NCBI RefSeq assembly: GCF_022809355.1
Contig: NZ_JAKZMM010000001.1
Coordinates: forward strand, 62,001 to 126,000
From: Parabacteroides faecalis
GTDB lineage: Bacteria > Bacteroidota > Bacteroidia > Bacteroidales > Tannerellaceae
Length of the DNA stretch: 64,000 nt
Direction: 5' to 3'
Shown: positions 15,693-23,971 of the stretch, in pieces
Layout of the letters: each line of letters begins with the position of its first letter
Position numbering within the stretch: position 1 is the first letter of the stretch
Position numbers and translations under genes: made by a program
Notes under the pieces: model-generated
The model's input: the letters and a program-made list of their open reading frames with translations, nothing else
Databases searched by the model: none
What the model was told of the DNA's origin: nothing

Positions 15693-17981
15693 TTATTTAT
15701 TCCCTTTGTCGATCTGCTCCTGAACGATCGCATCAACTACGGCAACTGTTGTCAGGTTCAGAATATCGCGTGTTGAACTTTCCACATCCGTGAAGTGGAT
15801 CGGTTTGTTCAATCCCATTTGGATCGGACCGATAGATTCAACATTTCCCATCTCGAGCATCAATTTATAAGCGCTGTTTGCTGAACTCAAGTTCGGGAAT
15901 ACCAAAGTATTGACTTCTTTATCCTTCAGTTTGTTGAACGGATACATTTCATCCCGTAACCGTTTGTTGAGAGCAAAGTTGACTTGCATTTCTCCGTCGA
16001 TTGTGATTTCCGGATAATTGGTATGCAGATAATCGATGGCATCGTGTACTTTCAGCGGACTTCCTTGTTTGTCAGCGCCGAAGTTTGAGTAAGAAAGCAT
16101 AGCCATCACCGGCTCATGGGCAAAGAATTTGACTGCATCATGCGTCAGACGGGCAATGTCGATCAATACTTCTGTAGAAGGATGACGGTTGATCAAGGTA
16201 TCAGCCATGAAGTAAGTTCCTTTCTTGCCAGAAATGATATGCATGGCACCAAAGTGTTTGTAAGTCGGACGAATACCGATAATCTGTTCCGCCAGTTTCG
16301 TAACTTCTGAATAACGGCTGTAAACACCTGTCATGAAAGCATCTGCATCACCTGTTTCAACCATCATCATACCAAACGCATTCCGGTTAAACATGATTTC
16401 ACAAGCTTCTGAATAGGTTACACCTTCCCGTTCGCGCTTCTTGGCAAGGATGGAGGCATATCGATGACGGCGGTCAGTTTCACTGTCTGAACGCATATTA
16501 ATGATTTCTATACCTTCCAGGCTAATGTTTTCTTCTCCTGCCAGTTTATGCAGATAATCCCAGTTGCCTAATAAGATAGGTTGGCAGATTCCTTCTGCTT
16601 TAGCTTCAGCTGCTGCTTTCAGCATATTGATATGGTTTGCTTCAGCAAAGACAACACGCTTCGGATTGGCTTTGGCCATATCTGTAAACGAGCGAAGCAA
16701 CTTGTTGTCATAGCCCATCATTTCACGCAAATGGTTGGCATATTCATCCCAATCTGTAATTTCCCGACGGGCAACTCCCGAATCCATCGCTGCTTTTGCT
16801 ACTGCACAAGATACACGAGTCAGCAATCTGGGATCAAGAGCTTTCGGCAGGATATAATCCCGACCAAAAGTAGTACGTTTCAACTTATAAGCCGCATTGA
16901 CAACGTCGGGTACCGGTTCTTTAGCCAGTTGTGCAATCGCTTTCACAGCAGCCAGTTTCATCTCTTCATTGATGGCACGTGCACTGGTGTCAAGTGCGCC
17001 ACGGAAGATGTACGGGAATCCTAATACGTTATTAATCTGGTTCGGATAATCCGAACGTCCGGTAGCAAAGATGATATCTTCTCTCGATTCCATTGCATCG
17101 GCATACGAGATCTCCGGATTTGGATTGGCTAAGGCAAAGACAATCGGATTCGCATTCATTGAGCGAACCATTTCTTTAGTCAATACGTCAGCTACTGACA
17201 AGCCCAAGAATACGTCTGCACCAGCAACCGCTTCTTCCAGTGTTTTTACCGGACAATCTGTTGCAAACTCTCGCTTCTGTTCGTTTAGATCCGTACGCTG
17301 TGTCGAGATAACTCCTTTACTGTCGCACATGATGATGTTCTCTTTGCGGGCACCCAGCATCACATATAATTTAGTACATGAAATGGATGCTGCTCCAGCT
17401 CCGTTGACAACGATCTTAACGTCTTCAATCTTCTTGCCAGCTACTTCAAGAGCATTGATGAGTCCGGCTCCCGAGATAATCGCTGTTCCGTGCTGATCGT
17501 CGTGCATAACCGGAATATCCAATTCATTTTTCAACCGAGTCTCAATCTCAAAACATTCCGGAGCCTTGATATCTTCCAGGTTGATACCACCGAAGGTCGG
17601 TGCAATTGCTTTGACTGTCTCGATGAATTTCTGCGGATCTTTTTCATCCACTTCAATATCGAACACATCTATTCCGGCAAAGATCTTAAATAACAGACCT
17701 TTTCCTTCCATTACAGGCTTACCGGCCATTGCTCCGATATTACCAAGACCCAATACGGCTGTACCGTTAGATATAACGGCTACCAAATTTCCTTTGGCTG
17801 TATATTTATATGCATCCAGCGGATTCTTCTGTATTTCCAGACAAGGTTCAGCAACACCCGGTGAATAAGCCAATGACAAATCAGCCTGTGTGCTGTAAGG
17901 CTTTGTAGGAATAACCTCAATTTTTCCTGGTTTGCCCTCGGCATGGTAACGCAGGGCATCCTCTTTTGTAACTTTTGCCAT
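15693..17981 (-). CDS. maeB: NADP-dependent malic enzyme with phosphotransacetylase-like domain
   Basis: This enzyme converts malate to pyruvate and CO2 with reduction of NAD(P). The 762-residue protein has the usual MaeB layout: malic N-terminal domain (about residues 15-155, with SLAYSPGVAEPC), nucleotide-binding domain (about 160-400, with VVNGAGAASISC) and a C-terminal phosphate acetyl/butyryltransferase-like domain (about 430-755). In studied MaeB proteins that domain is regulatory and binds acetyl-CoA. Metal and substrate residues are seen in MHDDQHGTAI. It has its own -7 element at 18044-18051 and a terminator at 15621-15655, so it is probably monocistronic. Confidence 0.95.
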   Translation of the reverse strand: MAKVTKEDALRYHAEGKPGKIEVIPTKPYSTQADLSLAYSPGVAEPCLEIQKNPLDAYKYTAKGNLVAVISNGTAVLGLGNIGAMAGKPVMEGKGLLFKIFAGIDVFDIEVDEKDPQKFIETVKAIAPTFGGINLEDIKAPECFEIETRLKNELDIPVMHDDQHGTAIISGAGLINALEVAGKKIEDVKIVVNGAGAASISCTKLYVMLGARKENIIMCDSKGVISTQRTDLNEQKREFATDCPVKTLEEAVAGADVFLGLSVADVLTKEMVRSMNANPIVFALANPNPEISYADAMESREDIIFATGRSDYPNQINNVLGFPYIFRGALDTSARAINEEMKLAAVKAIAQLAKEPVPDVVNAAYKLKRTTFGRDYILPKALDPRLLTRVSCAVAKAAMDSGVARREITDWDEYANHLREMMGYDNKLLRSFTDMAKANPKRVVFAEANHINMLKAAAEAKAEGICQPILLGNWDYLHKLAGEENISLEGIEIINMRSDSETDRRHRYASILAKKREREGVTYSEACEIMFNRNAFGMMMVETGDADAFMTGVYSRYSEVTKLAEQIIGIRPTYKHFGAMHIISGKKGTYFMADTLINRHPSTEVLIDIARLTHDAVKFFAHEPVMAMLSYSNFGADKQGSPLKVHDAIDYLHTNYPEITIDGEMQVNFALNKRLRDEMYPFNKLKDKEVNTLVFPNLSSANSAYKLMLEMGNVESIGPIQMGLNKPIHFTDVESSTRDILNLTTVAVVDAIVQEQIDKGNK

Positions 17982-18043
17982 GTTTCTTATAGAATGTAAG
18001 TTTGTTTAATCAAAATGCTTATCAATGTCGTTTATTCGACGCG

Positions 18044-18051
18044 CAAAGGTA
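18044..18051 (-). promoter_or_regulatory. -7 element for maeB
   Basis: TACCTTTG followed by C on the minus strand, 62 nt upstream of the maeB start, is an exact match to TAnnTTTG. No clear -33 TTTG is seen. Confidence 0.55.
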
Positions 18052-18107
18052 ATAATTTATCAAGATAATTCCGCCATTTATTCATTCGATTATTCATATG
18101 CTTCCAA

Positions 18108-18165
18108 AATAAACGAGAATCAAATTCAAAACCAACTTATTTTGAATTTGATTCTCGTTTATTTG
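18108..18165 (-). terminator. Perfect 25-bp AT-rich inverted repeat after the LptF/G-type gene
   Basis: The arms 18108-18132 and 18141-18165 are perfectly complementary over 25 bp around an 8-nt loop. The arm includes TTTGATTCTCGTTTATTT. It lies just downstream of the permease gene on the minus strand, so it could be its terminator, but the long AT-rich arms and lack of a separate T-tract are unusual. A related GATTCTCGT motif recurs at 37626-37663. Confidence 0.6.
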
Positions 18166-18207
18166 AAAGACTAATTTCTCTGATCTTAAAAAGAGAATAG
18201 TTTATTT

Positions 18208-19293
18208 TTACCTCGGAGCTTTCCGATATAGATAAATGGCGATGAAAGTATATAAAATATTAGGTATCCAGGCAGCCACCATCGGACTTACATATCCGCT
18301 AATGGCAAAGGTGGATGTGATCGTCATAAACAAGATGTATGAGAAGCTAAGAGCCAAACCGATACCGATATTCAAACCCATTCCTCCTTTAACCTTTCTG
18401 GAAGAAAGAGAAGCTCCAATAGCTGTTAGGATAAAAGCCGCCATGATTGTGGCATATCGCTTGTGATATTCGATCTCGAATGTCTGGATGTTTCCAATTC
18501 CTCGTTTCTGCTGACGGCTGATATACGTATGCAATTCCGGAGAAGTCATGGTTTCACAGTCATTGACCGAGATGAGAAAGTCCGACGGAACAATAGTCAG
18601 TGTCGTATCCAAGCGAGAACCTTGTGTAATGTATTCGCGCATGCCGTCGAAATCCCGTATCGTATAGTCTATGACTTGCCAATGATATAAGGTATCATAT
18701 TTAATGGAATTGGCCGTCAGACGTGATACCAGTCGTTTCCCTTCAAAGTGTTCCAGAGAAAAGCGATAACCCATATTCGAACGAGCTTCATAACGGTCGA
18801 AGTAGGCAATAATACCGGGTTCTACTTCCAATTGTACATTTCGGGCATACGTTGTCGCTTTGTTCTTGATGTATTTATTCTGGAAATCAATACGAGTCTT
18901 GTTGGATGGCGGAATGATGAAGGCATTTAATATAAATGTTACCGTAGCAATGATCGCTGCAGATATACCATATGGCAACATCAATCGCCTGAAGCTCATA
19001 CCACTTGCCAGCATCGCAATGATTTCAGAGTTGTCTGCCAGTCGGGAAGTAAAGAAGATAACGGCAATGAATGTAAATAGCGGACTGAACAGATTGGCAA
19101 AATACGGAATGAAATTCAAGTAATAATCAAAGACAATCGCTTTCAGTGGCACTTCCGGACGAAGGAATTTATCAATCTTTTCATTGATATCGAAAACCAC
19201 TGAAATCGAAATAATCAGTAAGATGGCAAAGACATAGGTGCCAAGGAACTGTTTGATGATATACCAATCTATTCTTTTTAGCTTCAAGTTCAT
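18208..19293 (-). CDS. LptF/LptG (YjgP/YjgQ) family permease
   Basis: This 361-residue inner-membrane protein is predicted to be a subunit of the LptB2FG exporter that extracts lipopolysaccharide from the inner membrane. It has the family layout: two N-terminal transmembrane helices (about residues 15-35 and 57-85, with NLFSPLFTFIAVIFFTSRLADNSEI split between helix and loop), a third near 95-118, a periplasmic beta-jellyroll (about 120-255) and three C-terminal helices. The start at 19293 is used because 21 extra residues of the longer frame overlap the end of tgt and do not resemble the family. It follows tgt by 7 nt and is probably co-transcribed with it. Whether it is LptF or LptG cannot be decided by eye. 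Confidence 0.88.
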   Translation of the reverse strand: MNLKLKRIDWYIIKQFLGTYVFAILLIISISVVFDINEKIDKFLRPEVPLKAIVFDYYLNFIPYFANLFSPLFTFIAVIFFTSRLADNSEIIAMLASGMSFRRLMLPYGISAAIIATVTFILNAFIIPPSNKTRIDFQNKYIKNKATTYARNVQLEVEPGIIAYFDRYEARSNMGYRFSLEHFEGKRLVSRLTANSIKYDTLYHWQVIDYTIRDFDGMREYITQGSRLDTTLTIVPSDFLISVNDCETMTSPELHTYISRQQKRGIGNIQTFEIEYHKRYATIMAAFILTAIGASLSSRKVKGGMGLNIGIGLALSFSYILFMTITSTFAISGYVSPMVAAWIPNILYTFIAIYLYRKAPR

Positions 19294-19300
19294 ATTGCTA

Positions 19301-20431
19301 TTATAATCGGTTGTCCATCTGACGAACCATTTGGGATTTCCAAGTTGAGAAATCACCTGCTATGATATGTTTACGCGCTTCTTTTACCAGCCAGAGATAA
19401 AAGGCCAGATTGTGTATGGAAGCTATTTGCAAACCTAATATTTCATTGACTTTGATCAGGTGATGCAAATAGGCTTTCGTATAAATCCGATCAACAAAGG
19501 AAGGACCTTCCGGATCAATCGGAGAGAAATCGTATTCCCATTTCTTGTTACGCATATTCATCGTTCCAAAAGGAGTAAAGATCTGTCCGTTTCGTCCATT
19601 ACGGGTTGGCATGATACAATCAAACATATCAACGCCTCGTTCTATCGCTTCCAGAATATTGATCGGTGTTCCGACACCCATTAAATAACGAGGTTTGTCT
19701 TTGGGTAAAATACCATTGACCAACTCAATCATTTCATACATCTTTTCTGTTGGCTCACCAACGGCCAGACCTCCGATAGCGTTTCCATCAGCTTCCTTGG
19801 CCGCTACATTTTCGGCTGCACGGATTCGCAGTTCAGGATATACACATCCTTGTACAATAGGAAAGAGGCTTTGCTGATATCCATATTTAGGTTCCGTTTC
19901 ATTGAAACGCTTGAAACAGCGATCCAGCCAACGTTCGGTTAGACCTAACGACTGTTTGGCATAATCAAACTCCGCGTCGCCCGGGCAACATTCGTCGAAT
20001 GCCATGATGATATCAGCACCAATGGTTCGCTCGATGTCCATTACTTTTTCCGGAGTAAACAGATGTTTGGAGCCATCGATGTGAGAACGGAATTCAGCTC
20101 CTTCTTCGCGCAATTTCCGATTTTCTGATAATGAGAAAACCTGAAAGCCTCCACTGTCGGTCAAGATAGGGCGATCCCAGCCGTTAAACTTATGCAGTCC
20201 GCCTGCTTTCTCTAAAATATCCAGTCCCGGACGAAGATATAAATGATAAGTATTACCCAGAATGATTTGGGCTTTAATATCATCTTTCAACTCAGGCATG
20301 TGAACAGCCTTTACGGCTCCTTGCGTACCTACGGGCATAAATATAGGCGTCTCGATTACTCCGTGGTCGGTAGTAATCAAGCCCGCCCTTGCATTTGTTT
20401 TTGTATCGTTATATTGTAATTCGAATTTCAT
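19301..20431 (-). CDS. tgt: tRNA-guanine transglycosylase (Tgt), zinc cysteines absent
   Basis: Tgt swaps guanine 34 in Tyr, His, Asn and Asp tRNAs for a queuosine precursor. The 376-residue protein has LTDSGGFQVFSL (catalytic Asp region) and the nucleophile segment VDMFDCIMPTRNGRNGQ. The family's zinc site, normally a CxCxxC motif after DPE, reads here DPEGPSFVDRIYTKAYLHH: the three cysteines are Gly, Ser and Asp, while the following His-rich helix is kept. I recall similar replacements in other Bacteroides Tgt sequences, so this is probably a clade feature and not decay. The start at 20431 fits the family; a longer frame to 20482 runs into the promoter. It forms a pair with the LptF/G gene. 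Confidence 0.93.
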   Translation of the reverse strand: MKFELQYNDTKTNARAGLITTDHGVIETPIFMPVGTQGAVKAVHMPELKDDIKAQIILGNTYHLYLRPGLDILEKAGGLHKFNGWDRPILTDSGGFQVFSLSENRKLREEGAEFRSHIDGSKHLFTPEKVMDIERTIGADIIMAFDECCPGDAEFDYAKQSLGLTERWLDRCFKRFNETEPKYGYQQSLFPIVQGCVYPELRIRAAENVAAKEADGNAIGGLAVGEPTEKMYEMIELVNGILPKDKPRYLMGVGTPINILEAIERGVDMFDCIMPTRNGRNGQIFTPFGTMNMRNKKWEYDFSPIDPEGPSFVDRIYTKAYLHHLIKVNEILGLQIASIHNLAFYLWLVKEARKHIIAGDFSTWKSQMVRQMDNRL

Positions 20432-20436
20432 GACCG

Positions 20437-20466
20437 CAAAGGTATGAAATAATACGGAATTGACAA
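20437..20466 (-). promoter_or_regulatory. tgt promoter with near-leaderless start
   Basis: On the minus strand a TTG (20464-20466) is followed after 19 nt by TACCTTTG (20437-20444), the full Bacteroidota promoter spacing. Only 5 nt (CGGTC) separate the -7 element from the tgt ATG, so the mRNA should have almost no 5' leader. Confidence 0.7.
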
Positions 20467-20471
20467 CAGAC

Positions 20472-22109
20472 TTAGAAACCAAAATCGGTTACTTCGATCT
20501 CTTTCACTTCTTCCTGTTTTGGCTTTTCTACCTGTTTGTGGACATCGTTTGCCTTGATGATAATGGCTCGCATCGGACGAACCGGACAAATGGATTCACA
20601 ACCACCGCAACCGATACAAAGATCGGGGTTTACTTGTGGAATGGTGAGTGTACCTTTGTAAGGCATCATTTGTACAGCCTGTGTCGGACAGTGCTCAGAG
20701 CAGGCTCCGCAATCGGTGTTTTCCGTATGAACGATGCAACGATTAATAAAGAAATGTGCCACACCTACTTGTGTAGTTGCTTTCTCTTCCTTTGTGATCG
20801 GACGAATGGCATGAGTAGGACATACTTCCGAACATACCGTACATTCGTAATTGCAATAACTGTTCAGGTAAGACATGTGGGGTTTCAACAGATAATCAAA
20901 ACCATATTCCATTCCTGCCGGACGTAAAACCTGGCTGGGGCATTGTGTTACACAAAGGTGACAACCTGTACACAAGTCTTTAAAGCGTTCGATACTCAAG
21001 GAACCCGGAGGTGTAATCGGAAGCCATTTCTTCCGATTCTTGTGGCCTTGTCTGTTTCCTGCTCCGTGTTTGTGCGAACAGTTGGCATGATCGCAATCGT
21101 CACCACACTGGCATTCTTCCTGATGTAAGGCTTGTGCCAGGGCAGAAACAGCCGGAAGAGTAGAAACAACTGTCGCTCCTGTAGCCAAAAAGGTACGGCG
21201 GCTATTGGTGGTTGTGCTCATTTCCTGACGAACGGGCTGAACAGATGCTTCAACTTTCTTGGTTTGTTTGGCTGTAAATGAAATACTTCCTTTGGCGCAA
21301 ACAGATATGCAGTTGAAACAGTCTACACAACGCGACATATCAACCGTCTTGTCCTTACTGTTGATTGCTTCTGCTTTACAAGTATGTTCACAAAGGCCAC
21401 AGCCTACGCAACTTTCCGGATCGATGGCAATATGAAAAACTGCTTTCCGAGAAAACAGACTCAACAGGGAACCGACTGGGCAGATTGTATTGCAGAACAA
21501 ACGACCTCTCCACACAGTTAATCCGATGAATAGGAGCAGGGCTATAATACCACTGATAAAACCGGCGGTAGTAACGGTCGAAACCGTCACCTGATAAAGA
21601 CTGTAATTATCCATGGCCATGAGCGCTTCTGCTAATCCGTTGTTGGTCCAGATCACCAACGGGCGGAAAAGATTTGAAGCAATTCGTCCGAAGTTACTGT
21701 ACGGGTCCAACCAAAGAGCAACACTCGCTATACCCGAAAAAGCACTTACCAGTGTGAAAAACAGCAAGACATAGCGCAACACGTTCATGGGCTTGTGATA
21801 AGAAAAACGGCGGATGCCATTCTTTTTTGTCCGGCATTTCCCATAAATCCAATTAATCAGGTCTTGCAACACACCGGCCGGACAAACGGTTGAACAATAT
21901 AAACGGCCTATGACTACCGACAGCAGTAATTGAACGATTAAAGCAATCCACATCGAACCCAGCAAAGCCGGCATGATTTGTACTTGCAACCAGACATGGG
22001 TCTGATCAGGTAACAAATCAGCAAAGTCTACAAAAAATAAAAGAATAGGTATAAAGAAAAGGAGAGCGAGCAGTACTCGCACTCCCTTAAGGTAATTTTT
22101 CTTCTTCAT
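20472..22109 (-). CDS. Membrane polyferredoxin (NapH-like domain fused to multi-[4Fe-4S] domain)
   Basis: This 545-residue protein is a predicted electron carrier at the inner membrane. The first 225 residues hold about five transmembrane helices with two CxxxCP pairs (CSTVCP at 72-77, CNTICP at 206-211), as in NapH/MauN/CcoG proteins. Two classic 4Fe-4S sites follow (Cys234/237/240/244 and Cys261/264/267/271). Next is a twin-arginine-like stretch SRRTFLATGATVV (303-315) with a hydrophobic run and a Cys/His-rich segment. The C-terminal half then carries further ferredoxin motifs near 380-390, 419-430, 467-474 and 498-508. It looks like a fusion of a NapH-type membrane protein with a Tat-exported NapG/HybA-type ferredoxin. 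It is 6 nt downstream of the DUF362 gene. Confidence 0.85.
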   Translation of the reverse strand: MKKKNYLKGVRVLLALLFFIPILLFFVDFADLLPDQTHVWLQVQIMPALLGSMWIALIVQLLLSVVIGRLYCSTVCPAGVLQDLINWIYGKCRTKKNGIRRFSYHKPMNVLRYVLLFFTLVSAFSGIASVALWLDPYSNFGRIASNLFRPLVIWTNNGLAEALMAMDNYSLYQVTVSTVTTAGFISGIIALLLFIGLTVWRGRLFCNTICPVGSLLSLFSRKAVFHIAIDPESCVGCGLCEHTCKAEAINSKDKTVDMSRCVDCFNCISVCAKGSISFTAKQTKKVEASVQPVRQEMSTTTNSRRTFLATGATVVSTLPAVSALAQALHQEECQCGDDCDHANCSHKHGAGNRQGHKNRKKWLPITPPGSLSIERFKDLCTGCHLCVTQCPSQVLRPAGMEYGFDYLLKPHMSYLNSYCNYECTVCSEVCPTHAIRPITKEEKATTQVGVAHFFINRCIVHTENTDCGACSEHCPTQAVQMMPYKGTLTIPQVNPDLCIGCGGCESICPVRPMRAIIIKANDVHKQVEKPKQEEVKEIEVTDFGF

Positions 22110-22115
22110 CAGTGA

Positions 22116-23048
22116 TCAAAGTTTGATACGTTTGATATTTAGTGATTTCAAATTGGTCGTACCTAAATGATTAGCTTCTCCACGGCCAATATGGGCAACT
22201 GCTTCAAGATCGAGTTTCTTGACTTGATTAAACAGGTTAAGAGCTGCCATATCAATGGCTACGATGTTGGGAGAAACAATCAGCGTCTTCAGCGTAGCTA
22301 CGTCGGCCAGTGTTTTACCTTGCGGGCCGTTCTGGTGCATGATGCGATAAGCATCAACGATATTCAAGACAGGTTTCTTTTCCCAGGTACAGATGTCAGC
22401 AATACATTGTTGCAAATCATTCTGGTGAAAATAACGTCTGTCCCATACAATACCCATATAATTCTTCATGGCGCAAGTCATTTTAGCTCCACCATGATTC
22501 TTTAATACAGGAACATTGATCCAAACATCCGCTTCAATCAAGGCTTCATGTATCTTGGCTGATTTCAGTTTTACGCCATTCGGTATTTGTACCTCTTTAT
22601 AATATTTCTCATCGTTCCCTGGCATGATGATACCTCCTGCTTCTTTTACCGCCTTTTCAATACCACTTGTTTCATAACACTTTTGCCAATTATCACAAGT
22701 ATGATCGAAAACGGTTACTTTTTCTGCTCCGGCATCCAGGCATTTCTTGACAAGAGCTTTTACTAACTTCGGGTTAGTATTGCCAGCCATCTCCGGACTT
22801 CGGTCCCAACCGATATTGGGTTTGATAACGACTTTTTGCCCCTTTTTAATATAATTACCGATTCCACCCAGTTCGTTCAGCGCTTTGTCCAGCATGACTT
22901 CCGGTTCTCCACCCATAATGGCTACCATATCAGGAACTTGTTCTACAGCCATTGAATTGGAAGATAAGGCAGCTCCTAATTTGTCAAAGTTCAGCGTCAG
23001 TGCGGCTCCTGCCATCACACTGGTCTTAATAAAATCACGACGTTTCAT
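22116..23048 (-). CDS. DUF362 protein with twin-arginine-like signal
   Basis: This 310-residue protein begins MKRRDFIKTSVMAGAALTL, a twin-arginine-like export signal, followed by the DUF362 domain (KVVIKPNIGWDRSPE, VFDHTCDNW, DVWINVPVLKNHGGAKMT, CAMKNYMGIVWDRRYFH). DUF362 proteins are often linked to iron-sulfur proteins; their reaction is unknown. It is the first gene of a two-gene operon with the membrane polyferredoxin, which suggests that it delivers or receives electrons outside the cytoplasm. A good -7 element is at 23089-23096. Confidence 0.88.
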   Translation of the reverse strand: MKRRDFIKTSVMAGAALTLNFDKLGAALSSNSMAVEQVPDMVAIMGGEPEVMLDKALNELGGIGNYIKKGQKVVIKPNIGWDRSPEMAGNTNPKLVKALVKKCLDAGAEKVTVFDHTCDNWQKCYETSGIEKAVKEAGGIIMPGNDEKYYKEVQIPNGVKLKSAKIHEALIEADVWINVPVLKNHGGAKMTCAMKNYMGIVWDRRYFHQNDLQQCIADICTWEKKPVLNIVDAYRIMHQNGPQGKTLADVATLKTLIVSPNIVAIDMAALNLFNQVKKLDLEAVAHIGRGEANHLGTTNLKSLNIKRIKL

Positions 23049-23088
23049 AAGAGATGTATTTTTGTATATTGGTTTATATTCCTACGCA

Positions 23089-23096
23089 CAAATTTA
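23089..23096 (-). promoter_or_regulatory. -7 element for the DUF362/polyferredoxin operon
   Basis: TAAATTTG on the minus strand, 40 nt before the DUF362 start, matches TAnnTTTG exactly. It is back to back with the divergent element at 23119-23126. Confidence 0.55.
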
Positions 23097-23118
23097 TATG
23101 ATTTTGGAAATATTCTAC

Positions 23119-23126
23119 TATCTTTG
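23119..23126 (+). promoter_or_regulatory. -7 element for the unknown gene at 23146
   Basis: TATCTTTG matches TAnnTTTG and lies 19 nt before the ATG, which predicts a leader of only about 13 nt. Confidence 0.55.
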
Positions 23127-23145
23127 AAACAAAATAAGAAAATTT

Positions 23146-23931
23146 ATGATTTTAAAGTATCCCATATCGATTCCGGATTTCCTTTCTACTTGTCAGGAGA
23201 TAGAACATAAGCCTTGCTTTGAACTCGTATTGAGTGATTTACTGTACGAACATGGCGTTTTGCAGCCAGAGCCTTTTGGTTTGCAAGGTATTCGGAAAGT
23301 CATTGAAGTGTACGAGCAAAGTTTATCCCTCGGAAAGTCATCCAGTAAAAAAGAAATGCCTTTCTTCCGCGAGCATCAATTACGGCTGATTGGTCCGGAA
23401 CTGGTTCCTTTTTCCTGTTCTTTATATGAAGAATCAACTTCCTTTACACCTGCCCAAAATGATTTATGGATAAGTCTTGATTCAGAAGATCTGATTGACT
23501 TGTGTCTGGGCGAGAACTTGTCGCTGGTTTGTTGCAAGTATGACGAGAACGAAATGCAGGAAACTTTCGAACCTTTATTAAAACAGGAATACGAGAAGAT
23601 CCTTTTTGATGAAGAAAACACCGGATTTCTGCCGGGCTCTCGTTTCGTTTCCTTATTATATAAAACCTTGTTTGAATGGAGACCGGCTGTTGAACAACCT
23701 TGTAAAGAATGGCGGATCACGTCTCTTAATACGCCAGAAGAAGCTGATTACCGATGGAATGGAACGACTTTAAAGCCAATGAAAGCCATACAAGTTCCGG
23801 CTTCTTACATCCGTCAGATAGAAATCTATCCGGATTATCAGCAAGAGCCCGCTCTTTATACGGCTCTTATTGGAGCGTTGAAGAAAGTTGGCTTGGTGCC
23901 GGAACTATTGCTTACGGGCTTAGTGGAATAA
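23146..23931 (+). CDS. Unrecognised cytoplasmic protein, weakly DUF2971-like
   Basis: I do not recognise this 261-residue protein with confidence. It has no signal peptide or transmembrane segment. The middle portion (FSCSLYEES, then NDLWISLDSEDLIDLCLGE, then LVCCKYDE) and the later EQPCKEWRI recall DUF2971 proteins, where a tryptophan-containing helix is followed by a strand and an E-W-R-I motif. It starts a plus-strand run with the aldose-epimerase-like gene (40 nt gap) and nhaA. Confidence 0.7.
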   Translation: MILKYPISIPDFLSTCQEIEHKPCFELVLSDLLYEHGVLQPEPFGLQGIRKVIEVYEQSLSLGKSSSKKEMPFFREHQLRLIGPELVPFSCSLYEESTSFTPAQNDLWISLDSEDLIDLCLGENLSLVCCKYDENEMQETFEPLLKQEYEKILFDEENTGFLPGSRFVSLLYKTLFEWRPAVEQPCKEWRITSLNTPEEADYRWNGTTLKPMKAIQVPASYIRQIEIYPDYQQEPALYTALIGALKKVGLVPELLLTGLVE

Positions 23932-23971
23932 AAGAAACAGATCGTAAAACACATAGCAAGTTTATAGGAAT

